A DNA stretch of 64,000 nucleotides from Zhihengliuella halotolerans (GCF_004217565.1 NZ_SHLA01000001.1:3038001-3102000); one strand, 5' to 3'; shown: positions 8,814 through 19,583, counted from the stretch's first letter. Notes: generated from the sequence alone by a model not told the origin. Numbers and translations are program-made.

Positions 8814-9896
8814 GTGGCGACTTCCGCCCCGGTGCCGGTCATCGTGTTGGCGGGCTACCTCGGCGCCGGGAAGACGACGCTCCTGAATCAGGTGCTGCGC
8901 CAGCCCGGCGCCCGCATCGGCGTGATCGTGAACGACTTCGGTGACATCAACATCGACGCCGGACTCGTCGCCGGTCAGATCGACCGCCCCGCCTCGATTG
9001 CGGGCGGCTGCCTGTGCTGCATCGAGGACGTCTCCGAGCTCGACGAGGCCCTCGAGCAGCTCTCGGCCCCGCGGCTCGCGCTCGACGCGATCATTGGCGA
9101 GGCCAGCGGGCTCGCCGACCCCGTCGCACTCGCGCAACTCATCCGCGACCGCGGGTCCGAGCACGCGCGCCTGGCGGCCGTCGTCGACGTCGTGGACGCG
9201 GTCGAGCACTTCGGCACGGTGGACGACGGCGGTCTGCCGCCGCTGCGCTACCAGGTCGCCTCGCTCGTCGTCGTCAACAAGCTCGACCGCCTCGCCGACA
9301 ACGAACGCGAGGGCATGGTCGAGCGGATTCGCGCCCGCGTGCGGGAGCGCAACGCCCGGGCTGAGGTCGTGGGCGCCGTCGGCGGGCGGATCGACGCGGC
9401 GCTGCTCTTCGACGTCGCGCACCCGGAGGAGGACCCCGGTCAGCTGCCGCTGCGCGACTTGCTCATCGAAGCCGCCGCGTCCGGCAACCCGCTGCCCGGA
9501 CACGAACATGACCACGTGCACGCCCACGCGGCGACCGCCACCAGTGAAGGAGTCGTCGACGCGGCGCGCGTGCTTGCGGCGCTCGAGCGCCCGGTCCGCG
9601 GTGCTTACCGGATGAAGGGCCACTTCGCCGTGCGCACCGCCGCCGGTGCGCGCGGATTCACGGCCAACGCCGTCGGCGGCTATCTGCATCTGGTCGAGCG
9701 GCGCCCGCCGAAGCAGAACGTGCTGGTCGCGATTGGGATCGACCTCGACGAATCCGAGGCCCGCGCCGCCCTCGACGCGGCGCTGGTGCCCGCGGACGCT
9801 GAAGCCCATGGACCTTCGGTCATGCGGCTCGAGCGCCACGTCCGCCTCAGTGGCGGCGGAGACACGAGCGCGGGGACGCCGTCGTCATCGTTCTGA
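8814..9896 (+). CDS. CobW/COG0523-family GTP-dependent metal chaperone
   Basis: A 360-residue GTPase with Walker A GYLGAGKTTLLN (residues 14-25), the metal-site motif GGCLCC (64-69), GEASGLADP, and the G4 motif NKLD. A histidine-rich stretch, HEHDHVHAHA, lies before the C-terminal CobW_C domain, where it probably binds zinc or a similar metal. COG0523 proteins insert or deliver metals to client enzymes. The GTG start at 8814 lies three bases after the SDR stop, so the two are probably one transcript. No Zur-box-like palindrome is visible upstream. Confidence 0.88.
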   Translation: MATSAPVPVIVLAGYLGAGKTTLLNQVLRQPGARIGVIVNDFGDINIDAGLVAGQIDRPASIAGGCLCCIEDVSELDEALEQLSAPRLALDAIIGEASGLADPVALAQLIRDRGSEHARLAAVVDVVDAVEHFGTVDDGGLPPLRYQVASLVVVNKLDRLADNEREGMVERIRARVRERNARAEVVGAVGGRIDAALLFDVAHPEEDPGQLPLRDLLIEAAASGNPLPGHEHDHVHAHAATATSEGVVDAARVLAALERPVRGAYRMKGHFAVRTAAGARGFTANAVGGYLHLVERRPPKQNVLVAIGIDLDESEARAALDAALVPADAEAHGPSVMRLERHVRLSGGGDTSAGTPSSSF

Positions 9897-9987
9897 TGGA
9901 TGATCCGCCGTCCGCGCCCGTCACGACGCAGGCGAGCCGGCGTCACGCCTCTGGTTCCGCGCCTGTGTCGCGGGATACCGTTGCCGC

Positions 9988-11499
9988 ATGGGACTGACTT
10001 CTCGCCGCACGGCGCCGCCGCGCGCCTCCAAGCAGCACGACGACGGCGTCGGCCGCGCCCCGACCGTCCGTGACGTGCACGTCCAGTTGCGGGATGCGAG
10101 CGCCACCCGGCTCATGCACACGCGCCGCATGCGTGCGCTGCAGCTCAAGGCCCTGGGGCGGATGCTCGTCGAAGGCGAGCAGGAACTCCTCGACGCCCTC
10201 GCCGCCGACCTGGGCAAGCCCGCGGTCGAGGCGCACCTGACGGAGATCGACCTCGTCAAGCACGAGGTTGACTTCGCGCTGCTGCACCTGAGCGAGTGGA
10301 TGGAGGCGCACCACGCGAAAATCCCGATGCTGCTGCAGCCGGCATCGGCGAAGACGGAGCCGCAGCCCAAGGGCGCGATCCTCATTATCGGCGCCTGGAA
10401 TTATCCGGTGCAGGTGTTGCTCGGCCCGCTGGTCGGGGCGTTGGCCGCCGGCAACGTCGCCGCGCTCAAGCCGTCCGAGCTGGCGCCCGCAACCTCTGCG
10501 GCGATCGCCCGACTCGTGCCGCGCTACCTCGACCGCCGAGCGGTGCAGGTGCTCGAGGGTGGAGCCGACGTCTCCGCGGAGCTGCTCGGGCTTGAATGGG
10601 ACCACATCTGCTTCACCGGCAGCCAGCGGGTCGGGCGCATCGTGGCCGAGGCGGCGGCTAAGCACCTGACCCCGGTGACGCTCGAGCTGGGAGGCAAGTG
10701 CCCCGCCGTCGTGCTGGACGGGAACCTGCACGCCGCAGGGCGGCGGATCGCGCACGGCAAGATCCTCAACGCCGGACAGACGTGCACGGCCCCGGACTAC
10801 GTACTCGCGGTGGGGCAGGGCATGGAGAAGCTGCCCGAGGTCATTCACCGGGCCTTCGTGCGGTTCTTCGGGCGGGACGCCTCCGCGAGCCGCGACTACG
10901 GCCGGATCGTGAACCGGAAGGCATTCGATCGGCTCGTCGGTTTCATCGAGGACGCGGAGATCGACCGGTCGGTGCGGGTCATCGGGGGCGGCTACGACGC
11001 CGAGACGCTGTACATCGAGCCGACGATCCTTGTGGGTGTGGATCCGGAGGCGGCGGTCATGCAGGAGGAGATCTTCGGCCCGATCCTGCCGATCCTGACG
11101 GTCGCGAGCCTCGACGAGGCGATGCGTTTCATCAACGCCCGGCCGAGCCCGCTGGCCGCCTACCTGTTCAGTGAGCGCCCGCGCCCGCACAGCGTGTTCG
11201 AGGACCAGGTGCGCGCCGGCGCGATCGCGTTCAACGTGTGCAACATGCACGCGGCGGTGAGTACCTTGCCGTTCGGCGGCGTCGGGGCGTCCGGGATGGG
11301 CAACTACCACGGGCGGTACGGGTTCGACACGTTCAGCCAGCTGCGGCCCGTGTTCTCCAAGACGGCCCTTGTCGACACGCTGAAGATCGCCTACCCGCCG
11401 TACCGGAAGGGAAAGACCCGCGTCGTGCGGTCGGTGAACTTGGGCTCGGCCGGCCGGCAGGACGTGGACGTGAAGCCGGGGGACAAGCCCGGGATGTGA
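9988..11499 (+). CDS. Aldehyde dehydrogenase (class 3-like)
   Basis: A 503-residue NAD(P)-dependent aldehyde dehydrogenase of the shorter, ALDH3/coniferyl-aldehyde type. Seen are IIGAWNYPVQVLLGPLVGALAAGN, the glutamate motif LELGGKCPAVV, the catalytic cysteine in NAGQTCTAPDYVL, and the C-terminal LPFGGVGASGMGNYHG. The extra C-terminal residues (TRVVRSVNLGSAGRQ and onward) lie past the usual end. The physiological aldehyde is unknown. It stands alone, with 91 bases upstream and an FMN reductase gene 91 bases downstream. Confidence 0.9.
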   Translation: MGLTSRRTAPPRASKQHDDGVGRAPTVRDVHVQLRDASATRLMHTRRMRALQLKALGRMLVEGEQELLDALAADLGKPAVEAHLTEIDLVKHEVDFALLHLSEWMEAHHAKIPMLLQPASAKTEPQPKGAILIIGAWNYPVQVLLGPLVGALAAGNVAALKPSELAPATSAAIARLVPRYLDRRAVQVLEGGADVSAELLGLEWDHICFTGSQRVGRIVAEAAAKHLTPVTLELGGKCPAVVLDGNLHAAGRRIAHGKILNAGQTCTAPDYVLAVGQGMEKLPEVIHRAFVRFFGRDASASRDYGRIVNRKAFDRLVGFIEDAEIDRSVRVIGGGYDAETLYIEPTILVGVDPEAAVMQEEIFGPILPILTVASLDEAMRFINARPSPLAAYLFSERPRPHSVFEDQVRAGAIAFNVCNMHAAVSTLPFGGVGASGMGNYHGRYGFDTFSQLRPVFSKTALVDTLKIAYPPYRKGKTRVVRSVNLGSAGRQDVDVKPGDKPGM

Positions 11500-11590
11500 C
11501 CAGGCTCACGCCGGGGGCGGGGATGGTTCATGCAAATGAATGAGTTCTATTGAGTGGAAGCTCTTCATATCCCGCTCAAGGAGGCCCCTG

Positions 11591-12160
11591 ATGGCTATTA
11601 ACGTTCTGACTCTCGTCGGTTCCCTGCGTTCCGGTTCGACCAACGGCCAGCTCGCCGAAGCAGCCGTCGCCCACGCCCCCGAGGGCGTCGAGGTCACGCT
11701 CTTCTCCGGCATCGCCGACCTGCCGTTCTACAACGAGGACATCGACGTCGAGGGCCAGGTCCCCGCGGCCGCCGCGAAGCTGCGCGAGGCCGCCGGCTCC
11801 GCTGACGCCTTCGTGCTGGTCTCCCCCGAGTACAACGGCACCATGCCGGCCGTGCTCAAGAACGCCATCGACTGGCTCTCCCGTCCGTTCGGTGCCGGGG
11901 CGATGACCGGCAAGCCGACCGCCGTGATCGGCACCGCGTTCGGCCAGTTCGGCGGCGTGTGGGCGCAGGACGAGGCGCGCAAGGCCGCCGGCATCGCCGG
12001 GGCGAACGTCCTCGAGGACGCCAAGCTGGCGATCCCGGGCTCGCTGACCCGCTTCGCCGAACTGCACCCGAAGGACGACGCCGAGGTCGCGGCTCAGGTC
12101 TCCGAGGTGCTGGTGGCGCTCAAGGGCGCGGCCGAGAAGAACCTGGTTGCCCAGGGCTGA
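11591..12160 (+). CDS. NADPH-dependent FMN reductase-family oxidoreductase
   Basis: A 189-residue flavodoxin-fold protein: LVGSLRSGSTNGQLAEAA (FMN phosphate loop) at the N-terminus, then LVSPEYNGTMPAVLKNAIDWLSRP, the hallmark of the YieF/chromate-azo-quinone reductase group, then AVIGTAFGQFGGVW. It probably performs two-electron quinone or azo reduction for oxidative-stress defence. A strong RBS AAGGAGG at 11578-11584 fixes the ATG at 11591. It ends before the bidirectional hairpin at 12177-12210. Confidence 0.9.
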   Translation: MAINVLTLVGSLRSGSTNGQLAEAAVAHAPEGVEVTLFSGIADLPFYNEDIDVEGQVPAAAAKLREAAGSADAFVLVSPEYNGTMPAVLKNAIDWLSRPFGAGAMTGKPTAVIGTAFGQFGGVWAQDEARKAAGIAGANVLEDAKLAIPGSLTRFAELHPKDDAEVAAQVSEVLVALKGAAEKNLVAQG

Positions 12161-12176
12161 TCCCCGCAGACGCGCG

Positions 12177-12210
12177 AAGGGCCGCGGAATCCAAGGGTTC
12201 CGCGGCCCTT
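12177..12210. terminator. Bidirectional intrinsic terminator
   Basis: A perfect 13-base inverted repeat, AAGGGCCGCGGAA (12177-12189) and its complement (12198-12210), with an eight-base loop. It sits between the convergent FMN reductase and phosphoglucomutase genes. The A/T ends of the arms give short A and T runs on both strands. Confidence 0.8.
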
Positions 12211-12238
12211 CCTGTGCCCGGGGTGACTCGCTAGCCGG

Positions 12239-13912
<1,674 letters not shown>

Positions 13913-14016
13913 GCCCGGATGGCGGGTAGTAGACCCTCCGCGGAATCCGCGGTTTTATGTCGAATCGGAGGAGCGTCGCGGTGGGCCCGGTGTGCCGGCG
14001 CGCACGCCGCGAAAGG

Positions 14017-15369
14017 TCAAGAGCGGAAGTCAGCGATCAGGTGGGGGTGCCCAGCAGCGGAGACGGCCGCCCGGCGGGCCGCGTCGATTGAGAACCGCAG
14101 CTGCTCGGCGTCGCGCGGGGAGAAGTCCCCGAGCGGAACCATGGCGGCCAGGTCGTCGACCAGGGCCTCGATCTCGGCGGTGTATCGGCGGGAGGTGTCG
14201 CACAGGGATGCCTCACGCAGCATCGCGAAGGACTTGTCGACGATGGCGACCTGATCACGACCGAACGCGACGGCGTCGTGCAGGATCAGGGACGCGAGTT
14301 CCGTGAACGTGGGGCGCGGCATGAACACGCGGACGGTGCCGCCATCGTCGCACTCCAGAGCGTGGCGCACGTCCGAGCCCGCGATGGCGCCGAGCAAGGA
14401 GCCGAGGTAGTTCAGGCAGTGCAGCGCCGTGGTGGAGTCGTTGACGCCCGGTGAGAGGGCGCGGTTGTAGATGTCGACGATCTGCTGGATCGGGAAGCGC
14501 GGGTCCTGCACCGTGGTGCGCTCGCGGCCCACGATGACCGCCGCGTTGACGCGCGAGACGAGCAGGCCGACGTCGTCCGCGGTCAGGTGGTGGGGCGAGG
14601 CGGTGTTGCGCACGCGGGCGAGGGTCTGGTTGGTCGTGACGAAGTCGCCAGGGGTGATCTCGAACGAGATGACCCAGCCGCGCTCGGCGGCGAGACCGGC
14701 GAGGGCCTCCGTCTCGACGTGGCCGACGAAACCGGTGCCCGATGACGGGATGGGCTCCGCAGGGTGGTCCGGGATCGGCGGGAGGCCGGGGCGGGAGTTC
14801 CGGTAGGCGCGCGCCAGGGCGCTACGGCCTTCCGCGGCTACATCGGCGAGGATCGTCTCGAGGCGGATGTTGCGCGTGATGTGGGTGAGGAACACGACGA
14901 GGAGCACGACGACGGCGATCGCCAGCACGAACGCGAAGCTCACGCTGATGGCGGGGACGAATGCGTCGTGATCGGCGGTGCTGCTCCGGACCGTGCGCAG
15001 CACCGCCAGCGAGTACGCGAACGTCCCGAGGAAGACCGCCAGAGTCACGTGGACGACGGTGTCGCCGGTGAAAGTGCGAAGCAGGCGGGGTGTGTACTGG
15101 GTCGAGGCGAGCTGTAGCAGCACGATCGTCATGGAGAACGTGAGCGTCGTGACGGTCACGACCGACCCGGTGATCGTGGTGAGGATGGCGCGGGCTGCTT
15201 CGGGGCTGCCGCCGAAGACCCCGGAGGACACCAGGCCGCGCGCCTCGGGCAGAGCTGCGTCGAGCGCGGGGAGGCCCAGCCCGAGCAGCAGGCCGATCGC
15301 GATGCCGAGGATCGGAAGCGGCCACAGCTCATGCTGGATCGTGTCGATGATCCGATGTATCCGCTGCAT
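14017..15369 (-). CDS. DUF2254 integral membrane protein
   Basis: A 450-residue protein with about four transmembrane helices in the first 170 residues (PLPILGIAIGLLLGLGLPALD, TVTTLTFSMTIVLLQLAS, VHVTLAVFLGTFAYSLAVL, ISVSFAFVLAIAVVVLLVVFL). A soluble C-terminal domain contains DIYNRALSPGVNDSTTALHCLNYLG, the characteristic DUF2254 core. Function unknown. The gene is alone on the minus strand, with the pgm gene 104 bases downstream. A short CCGCGG-AAT-CCGCGG repeat (13938-13952) lies in that gap. Confidence 0.85.
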   Translation of the reverse strand: MQRIHRIIDTIQHELWPLPILGIAIGLLLGLGLPALDAALPEARGLVSSGVFGGSPEAARAILTTITGSVVTVTTLTFSMTIVLLQLASTQYTPRLLRTFTGDTVVHVTLAVFLGTFAYSLAVLRTVRSSTADHDAFVPAISVSFAFVLAIAVVVLLVVFLTHITRNIRLETILADVAAEGRSALARAYRNSRPGLPPIPDHPAEPIPSSGTGFVGHVETEALAGLAAERGWVISFEITPGDFVTTNQTLARVRNTASPHHLTADDVGLLVSRVNAAVIVGRERTTVQDPRFPIQQIVDIYNRALSPGVNDSTTALHCLNYLGSLLGAIAGSDVRHALECDDGGTVRVFMPRPTFTELASLILHDAVAFGRDQVAIVDKSFAMLREASLCDTSRRYTAEIEALVDDLAAMVPLGDFSPRDAEQLRFSIDAARRAAVSAAGHPHLIADFRS

Positions 15370-15501
15370 GCCGGCCGTCCCTTGGTAGTACCCGTTGGCT
15401 TCGTCGAACTCGTTGGAAGTCTAGCCGCGGGGTGGGACCCGGGATGTCGTACGCTCGAGAAGTGGGCGGCCTGCCGCACGCACGACGACGAGGGAGCCCC
15501 G

Positions 15502-16134
15502 ATGACAAACAGCCCGAACCTGCCCGACGTGTCGCCGACGTCGCTTGCCGACCTCGTCGACCGGGACCGGGTCATGGACCCGGGCATTCGCCCGCTGTGG
15601 TCGCCGATGCCGCGCGTGACTGGGTCGGTCTACGCCGTCCGCTGCGCTCCGGGCGACAACCTGATGATGCACGCGGCGATCTACCGTGCCGAACCGGGAT
15701 CCGTCATCGTGGTCGATTCAGGCGGAACGCCGCTCGCGGTCGCCGGCGGGAACGTGTGCGCCGTCGCCCAGCGCCGTGGCATCGCCGGTTTCGTCGTCGA
15801 CGGGAACATCCGCGATCTGCAGGAGGTTCGCGAGATGGGCTTCCCGGTGTTCGCGCGCGGGGTCTTCCCCAAGCCGGGCACCAAGGAGCACGTCGTTGCC
15901 TCCGGTGAGGCCGTCGTCGGCGGAGTGGAGGTACGCGCCGGCGACGTCGTCGTGGCGGACGAGGAGGGGATCGTCGTCGCGGGGGCCGACCGCGCGGCCG
16001 AGCTGCTCGCGGCGGCGGCGGAGCGCGAGGCGGCCGACGCCGCGCAGAGCCTCGACGAGTGGGAGGCCGCGCACCGGCGCAAGATCGAGGCGGGGCTCGC
16101 TGCCGGGGGCGACGCGGCGGGTCTGCCCGACTGA
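15502..16134 (+). CDS. RraA-family aldolase-like protein
   Basis: A 210-residue protein of the RraA/HMG-aldolase family. It has the core GDNLMMHAAIYRAEPGSVIVVDSGG, GNVCAVAQRRGIAGFVVDGNIRDLQEV (the R-D pair that binds metal and pyruvate in the aldolases), and GGVEVRAGDVVVADEEGIVV. Catalytic members cleave 4-hydroxy-4-methyl-2-oxoglutarate or decarboxylate oxaloacetate; others only regulate RNase E. The conserved metal-site residues suggest an enzyme. The ATG at 15502 has AGGGAGCCCC before it. It is divergent from the DUF2254 gene. Confidence 0.85.
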   Translation: MTNSPNLPDVSPTSLADLVDRDRVMDPGIRPLWSPMPRVTGSVYAVRCAPGDNLMMHAAIYRAEPGSVIVVDSGGTPLAVAGGNVCAVAQRRGIAGFVVDGNIRDLQEVREMGFPVFARGVFPKPGTKEHVVASGEAVVGGVEVRAGDVVVADEEGIVVAGADRAAELLAAAAEREAADAAQSLDEWEAAHRRKIEAGLAAGGDAAGLPD

Positions 16135-16142
16135 CCTGGTGA

Positions 16143-16910
16143 TCAGTCGATCGCGAGCGCCCGCGCGTCCGGGCAGCGCTCGGTGACGACGCCCTCGATC
16201 GCGTCCCGTTCGGCCACCGTCATCCACAGCTCGTACTTGGCCTTGACCGCGGTCTGCCTGGCGACGTAGTCGCACCAGAATCCGCGGTTCGGCGGCAACC
16301 AGGTGGCCGCGTCCGCGTCGCCCTTGGAGCTGTTGGACGGTCCGTCGACCGCCAGCAGGTTCAGCGGGTCGTTCGCGAACAGGACCCGCTCCTCCTCGTC
16401 CAGCCGCTGGGCACCCTTCTGCCATGCGTCGGAGAGCGCCACCAGGTGGTCGATCTGCACGTCGCCGCTGTTCGGCCCCCGTACGAAGTCGATTTCGGTT
16501 GCCGTGAATGCGTCGTCCAGCGTGCCCGCGAGCACCACGCAGCCGTTCGTACCCTCCTTGAGCTCCACGTCCCTCAGGTCCCGGCGCAGCATGTCGTTGC
16601 GCGCGTCGCAGCCGTTGCGGTCCGGGTCCTTCCAGCCGGAGCCGAACTCGTCGCGTTCGTATCCGGTCTTCGGTGCGCGCCCCTTGACGTCGATGGTCGC
16701 CAGCTGCTCCAGGAGCGGCTCGTCGGACTCGGCGAAGCCCGCGTTCGCGTCGCTCTCGGCCTCCAGTGCGGGCTCCGGCGCGGTCGCCTCCAGCTCGTCG
16801 ACGATGTCCCAGAGGATGCTCTCCGCGGCGGTGCACCCGGTGAGGGAAGAGAGGACGACGGCGCCGCCGGCCAGGGCGGCGAGCAGACGGGTGGTGCGGC
16901 GTGTGGACAC
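16143..16910 (-). CDS. Secreted HNH-family (DUF1524/GmrSD C-terminal-like) lipoprotein nuclease
   Basis: A 255-residue protein with a lipoprotein signal ending at the lipobox LTGC (cysteine near residue 24). A GmrSD-C/DUF1524 nuclease domain follows: DIDFVRGPNSGDVQIDHLVALSDAW with the catalytic DH, then NDPLNLLAVDGPSNSSKGD and WLPPNRGFWCDYVARQTAVKAKYEL. Its position outside the membrane suggests extracellular DNA degradation or nutrient scavenging rather than restriction. The GTG at 16910, with GGAGG ten bases upstream, is preferred because the signal peptide starts exactly there. Confidence 0.85.
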   Translation of the reverse strand: MSTRRTTRLLAALAGGAVVLSSLTGCTAAESILWDIVDELEATAPEPALEAESDANAGFAESDEPLLEQLATIDVKGRAPKTGYERDEFGSGWKDPDRNGCDARNDMLRRDLRDVELKEGTNGCVVLAGTLDDAFTATEIDFVRGPNSGDVQIDHLVALSDAWQKGAQRLDEEERVLFANDPLNLLAVDGPSNSSKGDADAATWLPPNRGFWCDYVARQTAVKAKYELWMTVAERDAIEGVVTERCPDARALAID

Positions 16911-17102
16911 GGTCGGGTGGCCTCCATGAGTTAGGGCTGGAATGACGGGCCGACCACGAGAAAGACCGGTCGGCACGGTGCACCACCCTATCGGCGGGGA
17001 CCCGCGGAATGGGAGAGCCCCGCCGACCCTGGGCCGCTGTCCCGGCCGGGATACATTGGGAGCGGCGCTCGGCGGAGGATCGGCGCGGGATCGGGGGAGT
17101 CG

Positions 17103-17513
17103 ATGGCGCGCGGCCGCGGGATGCTGATCCTCTATCTGTCGGCGGTCGTCTGCCATTTCCTGCCGTCGTTCGCTTTTGCCGTGATCTTCTACTCGGGTGC
17201 GGTTGGCAGTGCGGCGCTGGCCGCGTTGGCCCAGGCGTTGACAGGCGCGGCGACGCTTTTCGCCGCGCTCACGTGGAGCCAGAGTCGTGGTCGCTGGCTC
17301 CTGCATTCAGGTTTTCTGACGCGTCTTTGCGCGGGTGCGGCCACGGCTCTCCCCTTTGTCCTGCTCTTCGGGTTCACCAGCGCGTTCGCTGTCTTCCTGC
17401 TGCTGCTCTTGGCCGGGCTTGGTGCGGTGGGCTCAGCACTGCACCTGGTGGTGGCGCCGGATCGCGAGGTCGCCGCCCTGCTGTGGCCGACGCGCGCTGA
17501 TTCCCAGGAATAG
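17103..17513 (+). CDS. Small four-helix membrane protein, unknown function
   Basis: A 136-residue protein dominated by four hydrophobic segments, at about residues 8-28, 33-53, 70-90 and 92-112, with a short polar C-terminus. The strong RBS GGGGGAG seven bases before the ATG and the terminator directly after the stop support a real single-gene unit. I do not recognise a family. Confidence 0.65.
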   Translation: MARGRGMLILYLSAVVCHFLPSFAFAVIFYSGAVGSAALAALAQALTGAATLFAALTWSQSRGRWLLHSGFLTRLCAGAATALPFVLLFGFTSAFAVFLLLLLAGLGAVGSALHLVVAPDREVAALLWPTRADSQE

Positions 17514-17519
17514 ACGAAC

Positions 17520-17556
17520 GGCGCCGCACCGGTCCACGGGGAACTGGTGCGGCGCC
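17520..17556. terminator. Bidirectional hairpin between convergent genes
   Basis: GGCGCCGCACC (17520-17530) pairs with GGTGCGGCGCC (17546-17556) across a 15-base loop. It starts six bases past the small membrane-protein stop and lies about 35 bases from the peptide-transporter stop. No T-run is present, as is common in high-GC genomes. Confidence 0.7.
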
Positions 17557-17589
17557 GTCGTACTGCCTGGAGCCAGGAGGCGGTGCCGG

Positions 17590-19059
17590 CTACTTCACGC
17601 CGGACATGAGCTTCTTGATGCCGGGCGTTGCGGCCGCGAGGGCGATGCCGAGGACGATCGACGTGCCGCCGAGGGCGACGAAGTAGGCGATCTCGTTGCC
17701 CTCCGTGTAGAAGCCGGCCAGGATGCCCGCGAGCGTGGTGCCTAGCGAGATCGACAGGTAGAACAGCGCCAGCATCTGCGTCGTGAAGGCGACGGGTGCG
17801 AGCTTCGTCGCGACCGAGAGCCCGATCGGCGACAGGAACAGCTCGGCCCACGTGACCAGCAGCAGGATGCCGACGAGTGCCAGCAGCGGCGTCGCGTCCA
17901 GGGCCTCGAGCGGGATGAACGCCAGGTAGGCGATGCCGATGATCACCAGGGCCGTACCGAACTTCAGCGGCGTGGACGGCTGGCGGTTGCCGAGCTTGGT
18001 CCAGAACGCCGCGAAGATGGCCGCGAAGATGATGATGAACACCGGGTTGATCGACTGCACCCAGCTCGCCGGCATCTCCCAGCCGAAGATGTGGCGGTCC
18101 AGGCGCTGCTCGGAGTACACGGCGATGAACGTGAACTGCTGCTGGAACAGGGCGAAGAACGCCGCCGAGGCGATGTAGAGCGGGATGAATGCGACGACGC
18201 GCTTGCGCTCCACGGCTTCGACCTTGCGGGAGCGCAGGATCACCACGAAGTAGAGGGCGGACGCGGCGACCGCGGCGATCGCCATGGTGTTGGCCAGGTT
18301 GGCCGGGTTCACGAGGCCGGTGGTGAACGCGATGACGATCACGATCAGGCCGAGCAGGGCGCCGAGACCGAATTTCTTGCGGGCTTCGCGCGGCAGCGGG
18401 TTGGCCACGTGGTGCGACGACTCGGGCAGCTTCTTGCGGCCGGAGACGTAGATCGCCAGACCGAGGGCCATGCCGACCGCCGCGGCGCCGAAGCCGAAGT
18501 GGAAGCCGATGCGGTCCTGCAGTGCGCCGGTGAGCAGCGGGCCGACCAGGCCGCCGATGTTCACGCCCATGTAGAAGATCGAGAAACCGGCGTCGCGGCG
18601 CGTGTCCTCACGCGTGTAGAGGGCGCCGACGAGCGATCCGGCCGCGGCCTTCACGCCGCCGGAGCCGAGCGCGACCAGGATCAGGCCGACTGCCAGGCCG
18701 ACGGCGCCCGGCAGTACGGCCAAGGCCACGTGGCCGGCCATGACGACGATCGCCGAATAGAAGAGGACGCGCTCCGAGCCGAGGAGCCGGTCCGCGATCC
18801 AGGCGGCGAGGATCGTGCTCAGGTAGACGCCGCCGCCGTAGGCGCCGACGAGACTCAGGGCCAGGCCCTGCTCCATTCCAAGGCCACCATCGGTGACCGA
18901 GAAATACATGTAGTAGGCCAGAATGGCCTGCATTCCGTAAAAGGAGAAGCGCTCCCACAGTTCAACCGTGAAGAGGTTGAACAGCATCGGAGGGTGTCCG
19001 AAGAAGGACTTCTCCGCTCCCTTGACCGCGGGGGTGTGCGGTTCGTGTGTAGTGGTCAT
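17590..19059 (-). CDS. Peptide MFS transporter (POT/PTR family)
   Basis: A 489-residue, roughly 14-helix proton-coupled di/tripeptide transporter. The N-terminal ELWERFSFYGMQAILAYYM contains the POT ExxER motif region. The PTR2 signature GAYGGGVYLSTILAAWIADR follows, then FYMGVNIGGLVGPLLTGALQ. In the second half, FFALFQQQFTFIAVYSEQR and FLSPIGLSVATKLAP are also family-typical. Length is normal. It is transcribed alone. The palindrome at 19102-19115, about 45 bases before the ATG, is a candidate operator. Confidence 0.92.
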   Translation of the reverse strand: MTTTHEPHTPAVKGAEKSFFGHPPMLFNLFTVELWERFSFYGMQAILAYYMYFSVTDGGLGMEQGLALSLVGAYGGGVYLSTILAAWIADRLLGSERVLFYSAIVVMAGHVALAVLPGAVGLAVGLILVALGSGGVKAAAGSLVGALYTREDTRRDAGFSIFYMGVNIGGLVGPLLTGALQDRIGFHFGFGAAAVGMALGLAIYVSGRKKLPESSHHVANPLPREARKKFGLGALLGLIVIVIAFTTGLVNPANLANTMAIAAVAASALYFVVILRSRKVEAVERKRVVAFIPLYIASAAFFALFQQQFTFIAVYSEQRLDRHIFGWEMPASWVQSINPVFIIIFAAIFAAFWTKLGNRQPSTPLKFGTALVIIGIAYLAFIPLEALDATPLLALVGILLLVTWAELFLSPIGLSVATKLAPVAFTTQMLALFYLSISLGTTLAGILAGFYTEGNEIAYFVALGGTSIVLGIALAAATPGIKKLMSGVK

Positions 19060-19101
19060 TCACACAATGAAACGCCAATATGCGACGTACAGCATACTTA
19101 A

Positions 19102-19115
19102 GTGAGTTGACTCAC
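19102..19115. promoter_or_regulatory. Palindrome upstream of the peptide transporter
   Basis: GTGAGT-TG-ACTCAC is a six-base inverted repeat with a two-base centre. It is placed 43-56 bases before the transporter start, beside a TATGCT hexamer on the minus strand that could be a -10. Regulator identity cannot be read. Confidence 0.4.
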
Positions 19116-19153
19116 GGTGTCGCCGGCGGCGTGAGGGGCCTCCATGATGTAGT

Positions 19154-19561
19154 TCATTTCCCCGGATTCTCGCCGGCCCACTCCCGCAGCCGCGGGCTCA
19201 ACTCCACCGTGAAGTCCATGCCGCGCAAGGCATCTGCGGTGACGTCCAAGCCGCGCCTGCGGGCCTCCCAGGCGAAGTCGTCGTAAGCGAGCTCGTCGTC
19301 GAGTGCGATGGAATCCGCGTTCGGTTCGCCTGCGGGCCGTTCGTCCGGCTGGAGGCAGGCGCGCACGTCCTCTTCGATCTGCGCGGGCGACGTGAGAGCG
19401 CGCAGCGTGGGGCCGGTGGTCGACGACTTCGCTGCGGCGTCGTGCTCCTCCCGTCCGGCGGGGCCGGCGGGCGGACCCGGCCGCGCCACCCGGATCGCCG
19501 ACTCGGAGAACCCGCGCTCGGTGACCAGGACGGCACGCCCGTCGTCGAGTCGGCAGAACAC
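19154..19561 (-). CDS. Hypothetical protein, probable C-terminal part of a frameshifted gene
   Basis: An open frame of 135 codons from a GTG at 19561, reading VFCRLDDGRAVLVTERGF and ending in a segment rich in acidic and amphipathic stretches (IEEDVRACLQ, DVTADALRGMDFTVELSPRLREW). I do not recognise a domain. The frame is open upstream of the GTG (DDSLSVSILV), which extends the apparent beta strand, so the GTG is probably not the native start. Removing one unit of the 10-base duplication at 19591-19610 would fuse it in frame with the 98-codon ORF before it, giving about 238 residues. Alternatively, an ATG at 19587 overlapping that ORF's stop opens the wrong frame and stops after three codons. 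Confidence 0.5.
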   Translation of the reverse strand: MFCRLDDGRAVLVTERGFSESAIRVARPGPPAGPAGREEHDAAAKSSTTGPTLRALTSPAQIEEDVRACLQPDERPAGEPNADSIALDDELAYDDFAWEARRRGLDVTADALRGMDFTVELSPRLREWAGENPGK

Positions 19562-19583
19562 CAGGATCGAGACGCTCAGCGAG

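Noticed and set aside
8028-9839. 603-codon minus-strand frame opposite the SDR and CobW genes
   Set aside because: The plus-strand genes have complete catalytic motifs; the antisense frame has none and is typical of GC-rich shadows.
13938-13952. CCGCGG-AAT-CCGCGG repeat followed by TTTT before pgm
   Set aside because: The T-run is on the plus strand, where no gene ends, and the loop is only three bases; no convincing role as terminator or operator.
16911-17102. N-terminal extension of the HNH lipoprotein into the upstream spacer
   Set aside because: An open frame exists to 17306, but the lipoprotein signal begins at the GTG at 16910 with a ribosome site, so the extension is not coding.
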